Below, piece by piece: positions 12,755-20,095 of a stretch of 38,812 nucleotides of DNA. A program made the translations under genes and the position numbers. Each line of letters starts with the position of its first letter. The first letter of the stretch is position 1. The notes under the pieces were generated by a model. It ran no database searches. It saw nothing but the letters and a program-made list of their open reading frames with translations, and was not told the DNA's origin. The stretch comes from a virus. The stretch lies in the IMG/VR virus record IMGVR_UViG_3300025137_000098, positions 1-38,812 of that record, one strand, 5' to 3'.

Positions 12755-13031
12755 ACACAAGCGAGTGTGCGTTAGGTGCAACAAGCCTTTACGGGTTCTG
12801 TCACCCACGGTAACATATCATCCTAAATGCTTCAACGAGATGTACGCGGAAGCCCAGATAATCGCGAAGGCCCAGATAATCGCGAAGGCTCCGAGGCCTC
12901 GTAGACCGTCTCGCAGTCTTAAGGTCGCGAATAAACCAGAGGAGACCGTCGACGAAAAGTTTGCGGCTCTGATTGGCACCCGTGTTTTCGAAGATGCGGG
13001 CCCACGGAAAACAGATGGAGTTAGCACATGA
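12747..13031 (+). CDS. 94-residue zinc-finger-like basic protein with internal repeat
   Basis: The ATG at 12747 follows GAAGGAGG. CVRCNKPLRV and later YHPKCF give CxxC ... HxxC zinc ligands in the first 35 residues. An exact 18-base duplication then encodes AQIIAK twice, followed by a basic segment (PRPRRPSRSLKVANK) and an acidic helix. Likely nucleic-acid binding; function unknown. The stop overlaps the next start as ATGA. Confidence 0.75.
   Translation: MSKHKRVCVRCNKPLRVLSPTVTYHPKCFNEMYAEAQIIAKAQIIAKAPRPRRPSRSLKVANKPEETVDEKFAALIGTRVFEDAGPRKTDGVST
12852..12887. repeat. Exact 18-base tandem duplication inside a gene
   Basis: GCCCAGATAATCGCGAAG occurs twice head to tail (12852-12869 and 12870-12887), in frame, adding six residues (AQIIAK) to the protein. 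No mismatch has accumulated, so it is recent or selected. Confidence 0.9.
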
Positions 13032-13183
13032 AAAAGAAACCCGGATTGTACGCCAACATCGCTGCCAAGAAGCGGCGCATCAAAGGTGGCAGTGGCGAAA
13101 CCATGAGGAAGAAAGGTGCGCCCGGTGCGCCCACACAAACAGCGTTTAAACGGAGCAGGCTAACGGCTAAACGGACTGCATAG
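13028..13183 (+). CDS. 51-residue basic conserved phage protein (KKPGLYANI...)
   Basis: Hand translation gives MKKKPGLYANIAAKKRRIKG, then GSGETMRKKGAPGAPTQTAF and a basic end. I know this arrangement (KKPGLYANIHAKRxRI ... GSGERMRKPGxKGAPTxxxF) from small proteins of cyanophages and other marine phages; no function is established. Roughly a third of residues are Lys/Arg, so nucleic-acid binding is plausible. It is coupled by ATGA to the previous gene and a bidirectional terminator follows 10 bases later. Confidence 0.8.
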   Translation: MKKKPGLYANIAAKKRRIKGGSGETMRKKGAPGAPTQTAFKRSRLTAKRTA

Positions 13184-13187
13184 AAGA

Positions 13188-13216
13188 AAAAGAGCCCCGC
13201 TACGGCGGGGCTTTAG
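13188..13216. terminator. Bidirectional terminator with UACG tetraloop
   Basis: AGCCCCGC (13193-13200) and GCGGGGCT (13205-13212) form a perfect stem closed as C(UACG)G, an extra-stable tetraloop in the plus-strand RNA. TTAGTTT follows on plus; CTTTTTCTTC follows on minus. It separates the convergent small-gene run and polymerase gene. Confidence 0.85.
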
Positions 13217-13245
13217 TTTGGGAGGACGATGTCGGGAGAGGAGCT

Positions 13246-15138
13246 TTATTTTGCTTCCCCCCAACTGTCACCAATTTCGATATCACACTTGGAAGGCACG
13301 CACAACGGCACCGCGTCGACCATGATCTTCGATATTTCCTTAGCCTCCTCCATCCCGGTGACCGACATGGCGATCTCGTCGTGGATTTGGATCATTGGCA
13401 CACGTCCCGTCTTGTAGATATCGACCATCGCTTTCTTCGTCACGTCTGCTGCACTGGCTTGGATTAGGCGGTTCAAGGCTTTGTAGGTGTAGGCTCGTTT
13501 CAGCCGTGTGGTCTCACCGTATTCCTGCACCGCTTCCCGGTAGGGTAGCGCCTTGTTCATCGCGAAGGTGTCTGGCTCCCACGTGTCAAACCGGCATTTA
13601 CGTCCCAGAATGGAGCGTACCGAGCCGCTACTACTTTTGCTATCCAGCCGGTTGATAACCCCTTTCTGGAGCCCCTTCACGAACGGCACGCGGTCGTGAT
13701 ACTGCCGGATCAGGGTTTTGGCTTCGTCAACTGGAATGTCTAGCTGCTCGGAGAGCTTTGTGACGCCCATCCCGTACATCATAGCGAGATTAACCACCTT
13801 AGCCTGTTTCCGGCTAATCCCGGCCATTTCGGCGACGAGGCTGTGGAAGTCTGTTTCGGGGTCGCTGTTATACGCCTCGACAAACTCTGCCGCGCCCGCC
13901 AGTTCCGCGCCACGACTTTTCCCGAATACGCTGGCGTAGTGAACCAAGATGCGTGGTTCCTGTTGCGAGTAATCTATAGCGGCCCATTTCTGGTCTTCTT
14001 CCGGGAGGAACAAGGACCGGATCAGGGGTCCTATCTCTGGATCGCGGGCCGGGATTTGCTGGAGGTTGGGGTTGTTCATCGAAATGCGGCCCGAGACGGT
14101 CCCGCCGTCGTCGGAGCGCACTTGGTTGATGTGCGAGTGGATGCGTCCGTCTTTATGGCAGTGGTTGAGCATGTTCGTGATGAACGTACCGCTGGTTTTG
14201 TTCAGGTTTCTCGCCTGCGTAATCAGGCGGGGAAGTTTTTCCGGATGCTCCTGAAGAAATGCCTTTGTGAAAGATGGCGCACCTTTTTCAGTTTGAGGGT
14301 ACGGGATGCCGACCGCATCAAACGCTTTTGCAAGGGACTGTGCTGCCCAGATTTCAACATCGGTTCCGACGAGTTTCTTGATTTCACCTAAAACCTCTTT
14401 CTCTTTCTTTAGGATGGACACACGTGTCTGCTCGGCGCGGTCGAGGTCGACGCGCACCCCACGGAAGGTCATGTCCACCAGACAGGGCAGGAGGTCGAGT
14501 TCGAGGTTGGCGATTGGCCAGAGCTCTTGCGCCGTTAGTTCCGCGGAGAAGTGCGCCCAGAGCTCCAAGGTTAGTTCGGCATCGACTTCGGCATACGGCC
14601 CGACGAATTGTGCGGGCATCTTCCACATCTCGGCTTTGGGGTCGAGGCCAAATTCGCGAGCGGCTTCGGTCAGGGCTTTTTCGGATTTGGTTTTGTTGAG
14701 GTAGTCGTAGGCGAGAGCGTTCAGGGAGTAGCTGAACCTGTTCTCATCGATCAAAGAGGCTATCAACATCGTGTCGATTATGCGCCCGTTGATATCGAAA
14801 CCCATCTGCTTAATCCACCCGGCGTCGTACTGAGCGTTGTGCATGATCTTATCTGCGGGACACTCGAACACTTTCTTCAGCCATTTGTTAGCAAGCCGCG
14901 CGTCGAGGTTACCGCCGCCCAGATGGTTGATGGGTAGGTACCCGGACCAATCTTCTGTTGCAACGGCGTATCCGACGACTTCTCCGTTACCGGTTGGCCA
15001 CCCCGGGCCTCTGGATTTAAGGTCCGGGTCGCGTGTTTCCACGTCGATGGCGATCTTTTTGGCATCGAAGATGTTTGGAAGTTCTGCGGGTGGCACCCAT
15101 TCACTTTTGGGTGCGAACATTGCCATTTGCAGGGCCAT
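13246..15138 (-). CDS. polA: Family A DNA polymerase (phage PolA) with 3'-5' exonuclease
   Basis: This 630-residue replicative polymerase has an exonuclease domain with AIDVETRD (D32, E34), MHNAQYDAGW (D105) and YAEVDAELT (D186). Polymerase motif A is AAIDYSQQEPR (D389), motif B RKQAKVVNLAMMYG (R443, K447, Y455), and motif C IQIHDEIAM (H586-D587-E588). There is no 5' nuclease domain, as in T7-like enzymes. The residue matching E. coli F762 is L451, discussed for viral PolA as a lifestyle marker. The start is the ATG at 15138, overlapping the upstream stop as TAATG with GGAGAAA before it; a 34-codon extension is antisense-like and rejected. Last gene of the replication operon. Confidence 0.96.
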   Translation of the reverse strand: MALQMAMFAPKSEWVPPAELPNIFDAKKIAIDVETRDPDLKSRGPGWPTGNGEVVGYAVATEDWSGYLPINHLGGGNLDARLANKWLKKVFECPADKIMHNAQYDAGWIKQMGFDINGRIIDTMLIASLIDENRFSYSLNALAYDYLNKTKSEKALTEAAREFGLDPKAEMWKMPAQFVGPYAEVDAELTLELWAHFSAELTAQELWPIANLELDLLPCLVDMTFRGVRVDLDRAEQTRVSILKKEKEVLGEIKKLVGTDVEIWAAQSLAKAFDAVGIPYPQTEKGAPSFTKAFLQEHPEKLPRLITQARNLNKTSGTFITNMLNHCHKDGRIHSHINQVRSDDGGTVSGRISMNNPNLQQIPARDPEIGPLIRSLFLPEEDQKWAAIDYSQQEPRILVHYASVFGKSRGAELAGAAEFVEAYNSDPETDFHSLVAEMAGISRKQAKVVNLAMMYGMGVTKLSEQLDIPVDEAKTLIRQYHDRVPFVKGLQKGVINRLDSKSSSGSVRSILGRKCRFDTWEPDTFAMNKALPYREAVQEYGETTRLKRAYTYKALNRLIQASAADVTKKAMVDIYKTGRVPMIQIHDEIAMSVTGMEEAKEISKIMVDAVPLCVPSKCDIEIGDSWGEAK

Positions 15139-15392
15139 TACATTTCTCCTCCGAGAGCGCCGTAAGCAACGAGGTCCACCCATGAGTCTTCGTGATCTGG
15201 CGACTTGACCAGCCGGGCCATTTTCACTCCGGCCATGCAAAGGGCCACTTCCTTTCGGGTGACGGGGATATTCAGGATCACGCTCCAGAGGGCGGCGATC
15301 CGGTCGAAGTTCTCTGTGGCGTCCCCGTAGTCCTTGGCCCGGTCTCCGTTGATGAGTTCCTTGGCGGTACCGAGTATCTCGTCGCGTGTCAT
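15138..15392 (-). CDS. DUF6378 protein (MazG-like helical phage protein)
   Basis: The 84-residue protein reads MTRDEILGTAKELINGDRAK, then DYGDATENFDRIAALWSVIL, VTRKEVALCMAGVKMARLV and HEDSWVDLVAYGALGGE. This is the DUF6378 pattern common next to phage replication genes. The E-x-x-D-rich helices recall all-alpha NTP pyrophosphatases (MazG/dUTPase type), so a nucleotide-pool role is possible but unproven. It is coupled on both sides: ATGA with the helicase stop and TAATG with the polymerase start. Confidence 0.85.
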   Translation of the reverse strand: MTRDEILGTAKELINGDRAKDYGDATENFDRIAALWSVILNIPVTRKEVALCMAGVKMARLVKSPDHEDSWVDLVAYGALGGEM

Positions 15393-16912
15393 ATCAAATA
15401 GCTCCGGTTTAAATCTTGGGGTTCGACCAGATAGAGGTTCTTCCTTGTTCTGGTTACACCGACGTAAAACACGCGATGCAGATCGTCGGCGTCTATTGAC
15501 GCGGCGTTTAGTGCTGCGCCGGACAGGTCCGTGAACAGGACTACGTTGTCCGCCTCTCCGCCTTTTGATCCGTGGATCGTGGACACTGATACGCGGGGCT
15601 CTCCGTTGAACTTTTCACCGCGTCTCAGCATTGCGACGACGTAGGCCCGTTCGTTTTCGGGAAGGAGGTCCATAGCTTCGTGCCAGATGGCTTTTGGGTC
15701 GGCCAGCAGTCCGTGTCGGTCGATGAGGTCGTGCATGTGCAATTGCTCGCTGTCGTCCACGCCGGGAAGTTTTTTGAAGCCGCGCTCTATTCGGGTTTTG
15801 CTGGACATGTAGGAGTATACGCATCGGGCCTCTTCTCCGCTAATAGCGGCTCCTTTTCTGAGGCGTTCCCAGCCGTTGACGGCCATGCTGATTTTGTCGG
15901 AGATGGACCGTCGTCCGCGGTCGTTGAACAGGACGCCGAGTCCTCTGAGTTCTATTGCGAGAGGTGAGAGCATGTATCCGGATTGGGCCATAATGAGCCA
16001 CGACCCACTTTCGGTGTCGGACAGGTCGAGTTCGGCGAGGTCGTTGACGTGCTCAACCTTCCCCCGTTCTTCCCGGGCGAGGTAGGTCTTGGGGTAACGT
16101 CGGTTGATGCGACTGACGATCCGTTCTGCGACCTCATGCACGGAGCTTGGGACGCGGTAGGACTGCGACAGGGTCTCGGCCCCTCCGGGTAGGTTAATGA
16201 AGTGGTCAACGTCGGCCCCTGCCCATCTGTAAATGGCCTGATCGTCGTCACCGGCGCAGTACATGCGTTTGGATTGGCTGTCGAGGATGTGTGCGATATC
16301 CCATTGCAGGGGGGACAGGTCTTGTGCTTCGTCGAGGAAGGTCAACTGAAACGCTGGGCAGCACACGTCGGCTTGCGCAACGAATTGGGCCAGCATGTCG
16401 GTGAAATCGTACATGCCGAATTTCTCTTTATACGCGGTCAGTCCTTCATCGATGTATTTAACAAGGTTCCAATCCAGATACAGGTTGCTGTCGTTGTACT
16501 CGTCGCGCAACGCAGTTTTCTTGAGCCGGGCTAGGTTAATGAGCGAGAGCACGGGGTCGTTCACTTTATTATCGAAAGTGTCACCGGCGGAAACTCCCCC
16601 ACTGGCCATTTCGAAGCGGTGCCCAAGGACTTCGCCAAGTTCTCTGTAGTTTGCGGCCTGCATTACGTCTTCTGACCGGATGCGGACTTGGGACAGGGCG
16701 AAGCTGTGGATGGTCCGGAAATGCCGGAGGTCTTCATCCGGGTTTAGGTTGAACCTTTTAGCCGCCCGCTCTTTTGCTTCGTTCGCCGCTTTTCTTGTGA
16801 AGGCAAGAAAGGCAATGTCGCGAGGGTGGGTACCGCCGTCCAACGCTTCCTCCACCATGTTAATCAGCGTTGTTGTTTTCCCCGTTCCCGGAGGTCCGAA
16901 TATTCGAAACAT
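15389..16912 (-). CDS. UvrD/Rep-like superfamily 1 DNA helicase
   Basis: This 507-residue protein has the SF1A motifs in order: Walker A GPPGTGKTT (residues 6-14), motif Ia AFLAFTRKAANEAKER, motif II FLDEAQDLSPLQ (194-198 DEAQD), motif III GDDDQAIYRWAGA (221-233), motif IV-like LSQSYRVPSSVHEVAER, motif V STIHGSKGGEADNVVLF, motif VI FYVGVTRTRKNLYLV. These load on ssDNA and unwind 3' to 5'. At 507 residues it is shorter than cellular UvrD (about 720) and lacks large 1B/2B insertions. It is the only obvious replication helicase in the operon and may drive the fork with the primase and polymerase. AAGGG precedes the ATG; the start lies inside the small HTH gene. Confidence 0.94.
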   Translation of the reverse strand: MFRIFGPPGTGKTTTLINMVEEALDGGTHPRDIAFLAFTRKAANEAKERAAKRFNLNPDEDLRHFRTIHSFALSQVRIRSEDVMQAANYRELGEVLGHRFEMASGGVSAGDTFDNKVNDPVLSLINLARLKKTALRDEYNDSNLYLDWNLVKYIDEGLTAYKEKFGMYDFTDMLAQFVAQADVCCPAFQLTFLDEAQDLSPLQWDIAHILDSQSKRMYCAGDDDQAIYRWAGADVDHFINLPGGAETLSQSYRVPSSVHEVAERIVSRINRRYPKTYLAREERGKVEHVNDLAELDLSDTESGSWLIMAQSGYMLSPLAIELRGLGVLFNDRGRRSISDKISMAVNGWERLRKGAAISGEEARCVYSYMSSKTRIERGFKKLPGVDDSEQLHMHDLIDRHGLLADPKAIWHEAMDLLPENERAYVVAMLRRGEKFNGEPRVSVSTIHGSKGGEADNVVLFTDLSGAALNAASIDADDLHRVFYVGVTRTRKNLYLVEPQDLNRSYLI

Positions 16913-17039
16913 TCTTTGCCCTTTGCTTTGCCACTATTACTCTTACTCGCTCTCTACTTAGGCCGTACTTCCGGCCTATTGCGGCAAGTGTCATCAATTC
17001 TTCTTTCCACAACCTCAGTATTTCAGCGTCTCTTTCCAT
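16860..17039 (-). CDS. 59-residue helix-turn-helix protein between primase and helicase
   Basis: Hand translation gives MERDAEILRLWKEELMTLAA, then IGRKYGLSRERVRVIVAKQR: a sigma-70 region 4-like HTH (turn around KYGLS, recognition helix RERVRVIV). Its ATG overlaps the primase stop as TAATG, and its last 53 bases overlap the helicase start in another frame. Coupling on both sides supports translation. It could bind DNA as a regulator, or act as a small origin- or primase-associated factor; none can be chosen from sequence. Confidence 0.7.
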   Translation of the reverse strand: MERDAEILRLWKEELMTLAAIGRKYGLSRERVRVIVAKQRAKNVSNIRTSGNGENNNAD

Positions 17040-18568
17040 TAAAATGGTACCTCGTCCTCTTGGAATTGCGGTGCTTCAAGATCGATGTCGGAGACATTGA
17101 AGGCGGGAACGGCCCACACTCGTACAGACCTGCCCTTAATTCGCATCACCGTGCTCTCCCCGTGGATATCTCGAAGGCGCTGCGCAATCTTGTGCGTCTT
17201 GAGTTCAAAGAACTTGTTCTTTTTCAGGTGGCCCTCGAAGTCGCGGAGCCTGAAATAGGTTGTACCGCGCTCGTCGTCGGTCCACGGGCGGCGCAGAAGG
17301 ATTTCCTCCTTGTCCTGCGCCTGCTGGAGGTGACGGCAAAACTCTTCGAGGTAATCGTAGAACTGTCCGCCAATGCTGGCGTCTTCGGCCACTTCCATAA
17401 TCGCGCTATCGTTGTCACGCATCTCGCTCATCAGGGCGCTGATGCGCTGCTCCCAAGTCTGTTTCGCAGATGTCAGGGGCATAAAGTTCAACTGCTCAAC
17501 GCACGCTTTCTGGAAGGCGATCTGGTTTGTCAATCCGTCGGTGTCCAGTTCCAACGGCTCGCCGTTTACGTCCAAGAACCAGACCGGAGGGTCGGAGTTG
17601 TATTTCCGGAGATTCGCCACTGCCGCACCTTGAGAGCCTGCACCAATTCCAAACTTTCGCGTCATGCACAACCCTTTGTCGCAGTGCGCGTTGATGGGTG
17701 CGTCGTTGCACTTGTAGATGTAGTCTTTCCGGCTCAAGGCTTTGGCGACAGCCGTCACCTCGCTTAGGGGCAAGGGCGGCTCCAGATACATCAAATTGTA
17801 CGTCAGGATTTCGGTTTCCCAGCTATCGGGAAACGCCTTCCGAAGGTAAACGCCAATGTTAAACAGGCCGTTGTTGCGGCCACCTTCCGATATCTTGTCC
17901 TTGAACAAAATCTGGAGGCAGGGTGGAGCGCCAGCCAAATTGGATTGTGGGTCATCCTTGATTTGCAGCGCTGTTACCTGCTCGGGCGTTTGCACGTATG
18001 TTTCGTAGAGTTCGAAGAACTCTTCTATCGTGGCTGCCAGTCCGTCGTCCTTGATCGCGTACCGCAGCCCGCCGTCCGCATCGAAATAGGGGAGGTTCAG
18101 GAAGTTACCGACATCCCCTCTGTCGAGATGCAGGACGACCTGTTTCGGGAACACCTCGCTCCCGCCATAGCCCAGTGCCGCGGCGACCTGTTGCAAGGTC
18201 ATCTGCATGTCCTTCGCATCGATAGGCTCGTTGGTGAACAGGAAGCAGTGCGCTCCACCGGACTTGCTGCGGCAAACCACCAACGGCAGCTTCATACGTC
18301 GAACCTTATCGACCAACACCTTGTGGTCGAGGGGATACTGGTCTACGTCCACGCAGCCCCAACGGCACTGGTTGTTCTCGTCAATCGGAACGATGCCCAG
18401 AGACTTTGTGCCAGCCAGATGCTCTTCCCAATGAGCCTTCGTCCGCGGCTTCTTGATGATCGCCGCTCGACCGGTGCTCTTGCCGGACGCGGATTGTTTT
18501 TGAACTTCAAATGTGCCGTACGCGGCCTGCAAGCCGTCAAAGACGGACTTGAATTTTTCTAAATGCAT
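17039..18568 (-). CDS. AEP-type primase (primase-polymerase-like) with SSB-like tail
   Basis: This 509-residue protein starts at the ATG at 18568 (MHLEKFKSVFDGLQAAYGTF); a longer frame would enter a terminator hairpin. The archaeo-eukaryotic primase core shows CVDVDQYP (D74, D76 metal ligands) and CRSKSGGAHCFLF (S103, H107, nucleotide binding), then NLPYFDADGG as the third-motif region. This resembles the primases of TOTE elements and many marine phages. The long C-terminal part may hold a helicase-binding or PriCT-like domain (LFNIGVYLRKAFPDSWE). The last residues, QEDEVPF, copy the acidic tip of the neighbouring ssDNA-binding protein. It makes primers for the PolA enzyme encoded downstream. 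Confidence 0.85.
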   Translation of the reverse strand: MHLEKFKSVFDGLQAAYGTFEVQKQSASGKSTGRAAIIKKPRTKAHWEEHLAGTKSLGIVPIDENNQCRWGCVDVDQYPLDHKVLVDKVRRMKLPLVVCRSKSGGAHCFLFTNEPIDAKDMQMTLQQVAAALGYGGSEVFPKQVVLHLDRGDVGNFLNLPYFDADGGLRYAIKDDGLAATIEEFFELYETYVQTPEQVTALQIKDDPQSNLAGAPPCLQILFKDKISEGGRNNGLFNIGVYLRKAFPDSWETEILTYNLMYLEPPLPLSEVTAVAKALSRKDYIYKCNDAPINAHCDKGLCMTRKFGIGAGSQGAAVANLRKYNSDPPVWFLDVNGEPLELDTDGLTNQIAFQKACVEQLNFMPLTSAKQTWEQRISALMSEMRDNDSAIMEVAEDASIGGQFYDYLEEFCRHLQQAQDKEEILLRRPWTDDERGTTYFRLRDFEGHLKKNKFFELKTHKIAQRLRDIHGESTVMRIKGRSVRVWAVPAFNVSDIDLEAPQFQEDEVPF

Positions 18569-18585
18569 TTGGTGACCCCGTGGGC

Positions 18586-18614
18586 AAGAAAAGGGCGGGG
18601 GATTGCCCCCCGCC
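18586..18614 (-). terminator. Attenuator-like terminator between ssDNA-binding protein and primase genes
   Basis: GGCGGGGG / CCCCCGCC (18594-18601 and 18607-18614) forms a strong stem; on the minus strand TTTTCTT follows. It lies within the 53-base gap after the ssDNA-binding protein stop, so it would lower primase relative to binding-protein mRNA. Confidence 0.7.
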
Positions 18615-18621
18615 ATTTGAA

Positions 18622-19413
18622 CTAGAACGGAACTTCGTCGTCCATGTCCGCGGTGGTTGTGCCACCGCTCTCGTTCTCGTGCTTCACCAAGACCTCGCCT
18701 TGAAGGACGCTTTCGGAGAAGGTCTTGGCCCGGAGATACAGGGCCGCGTCCTCGACAGGTCCTTCACGGCTCACGTCCCAACCGTGCCAAGAGCCCTTCG
18801 CGTTTTCCTCGCCCACGCTCTTCAACCGGTAAATGTGACTAAATCTCGGCGGGGAGAAAGGCCCGTTTTTGCCTTGCAACGTGATCGAAGAGATCATGCT
18901 GTTCCACTTACGAGACCGCTTCAACTGCGTAGACTTCATCGCAATCAAAGCCGTTTCAACCAAACCGTCGTCGCTCAGTAGCAGAACAAAGTGCTGGTGC
19001 GTTTCATCCAGATATTCGCCGTTACCACCGACGACGTAGTCCTTGAAATCTTCGCCAGAGCGCTCGGTCTTAGGTATGTTCAAATCACCGGGCGCATAGA
19101 TTGCCTGCGGAGCACCCGAACCGGAGCCCCGCGGAGCCCAGACAATGAACCGGCGCATGTAAGCGCAAGGAATAACCCGCACGCCTTCTTTGCCCTTGTA
19201 AATCTGGTTCGTAACGGTGTTGAAAAGGTCGCCCTTTCGAGCCTCCTCTAACTCGTCCAAGATCGGATCGAGCCCGGACAGGATTTTGAGGAACGGGAGA
19301 GCAAGGTCATCTACACCCATGTTCTCCATACCTGCGCCAGCGTCGTCTTCAAACATGCTGGCGTCGAACTGCGCGACTTCGCTGGAAGTCTTCTTAGCTA
19401 CGGCATTAGCCAT
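18622..19413 (-). CDS. Phage ssDNA-binding protein
   Basis: The 263-residue protein begins MANAVAKKTSSEVAQFDASM, with an acidic segment and then GVDDLALPFLKILSGLDPIL, a layout I know from marine-phage single-strand binding proteins annotated beside replication genes. The core (FNTVTNQIYKGKEGVRVIPC, RRFIVWAPRG) is beta-rich and OB-fold-like. The tail SGGTTTADMDDEVPF is the flexible linker and acidic tip with terminal Phe seen in bacterial SSB (DDDIPF) and, loosely, T7 gp2.5. The tip recruits polymerase, helicase and primase. AAGGAG lies inside the preceding gene's end, 2 bases upstream. A partial terminator follows, giving excess binding protein. Confidence 0.82.
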   Translation of the reverse strand: MANAVAKKTSSEVAQFDASMFEDDAGAGMENMGVDDLALPFLKILSGLDPILDELEEARKGDLFNTVTNQIYKGKEGVRVIPCAYMRRFIVWAPRGSGSGAPQAIYAPGDLNIPKTERSGEDFKDYVVGGNGEYLDETHQHFVLLLSDDGLVETALIAMKSTQLKRSRKWNSMISSITLQGKNGPFSPPRFSHIYRLKSVGEENAKGSWHGWDVSREGPVEDAALYLRAKTFSESVLQGEVLVKHENESGGTTTADMDDEVPF

Positions 19414-19415
19414 GA

Positions 19416-19994
19416 CTATTTACTCCTTGTGATTGTTGCACGGTGTCCGACCCATGCGCCGAACATTTCCATAGGGAACGAGTCCCCGTTTTCCACCCGT
19501 TCGCGAACGAAGGCCCGCAACGTCTGGGGGTGGACGCCAGTTTTCTGCTCGGCGATATAGCCTTCGCTCTCGGCAACGGCCCGAAACGCGTTGGCCTGAT
19601 CATCTTCGCCGCGACCAAACTCGCACGACACGGTATTTTTGATGATGTCATCAAACCCGTGTTCGCGAAGCCACTCGTATGCAGCGGGGCGTTGATCCAC
19701 CGGGATGGAACCCCCGTATGTCGGCTTGATCTTAATTTTGGAACCGTCGTCCAAGGTCAATTCGGAAAGGCCCATTTCGGCAAAGACCGTAGGGAGGTCT
19801 TCGTCTGTAAGTTTGAGCAATTCCTTTTTCTCTCGCTTGAGTTTGGCTTCAAGGTCCGATACGGTTATTTCCTTGTCTCGAATTTGGCGAGCAATTGAGG
19901 CGACACTGCCCAACTCGCCTTGATCCAGCTTCTCAACATTGCTGGCGATGTTGGCCTCGAAATCAGCCTCCATCTCTTTCAACAGATCGTTCAT
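19416..19994 (-). CDS. Conserved phage coiled-coil protein heading the replication operon
   Basis: The 192-residue protein starts at the ATG at 19994 (GAAGGAG seven bases upstream; an ATG two codons earlier is too close to it). It begins MNDLLKEMEADFEANIASNV. Residues about 30-70 form a coiled coil (ITVSDLEAKLKREKKELLKL). Then come TDEDLPTVFAEMGLSELTLDDG, a beta segment (SKIKIKPTYGGSIP), and WLREHGFDDIIKNTVSCEFG, VHPQTLRAFVRERVE. I recognise this as a family found next to ssDNA-binding protein genes in marine phages, without known function. It is first in the operon, directly behind a consensus promoter. Confidence 0.8.
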   Translation of the reverse strand: MNDLLKEMEADFEANIASNVEKLDQGELGSVASIARQIRDKEITVSDLEAKLKREKKELLKLTDEDLPTVFAEMGLSELTLDDGSKIKIKPTYGGSIPVDQRPAAYEWLREHGFDDIIKNTVSCEFGRGEDDQANAFRAVAESEGYIAEQKTGVHPQTLRAFVRERVENGDSFPMEMFGAWVGHRATITRSK

Positions 19995-20033
19995 TCTCAT
20001 TCTCCTTCTTCGTTAAACCAGCTTGTAGGCCGG

Positions 20034-20063
20034 TTGACGTTGCCGTTTATATGCTGATATAAT
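20034..20063 (+). promoter_or_regulatory. Promoter for the HNH/SNF2 operon (TTGACG-18-TATAAT)
   Basis: TTGACG (20034-20039) and a perfect TATAAT (20058-20063) with 18-base spacing, 33 bases before the ATG at 20096. It overlaps the leftward promoter, so the two compete. Confidence 0.75.
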
Positions 20064-20074
20064 CGGATAGTCAA
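20046..20074 (-). promoter_or_regulatory. Promoter for the replication operon (TTGACT-17-TATAAA)
   Basis: On the minus strand TTGACT (20069-20074), 17 bases, TATAAA (20046-20051): near-consensus sigma-70. It fires towards 19994 and overlaps the rightward promoter. Confidence 0.75.
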
Positions 20075-20095
20075 CAGCCGAATGGGGAAAATAAA

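Noticed and set aside
8446-14416. Other CACGTG sites (near 8451, 10366, 14408) as further parS sites
   Set aside because: The flanks do not continue the TGTTT...AAACA palindrome, and at least two lie in coding sequence.
16826-17767. 313-codon plus-strand frame
   Set aside because: Antisense to the primase and helicase genes, whose motifs are clear.
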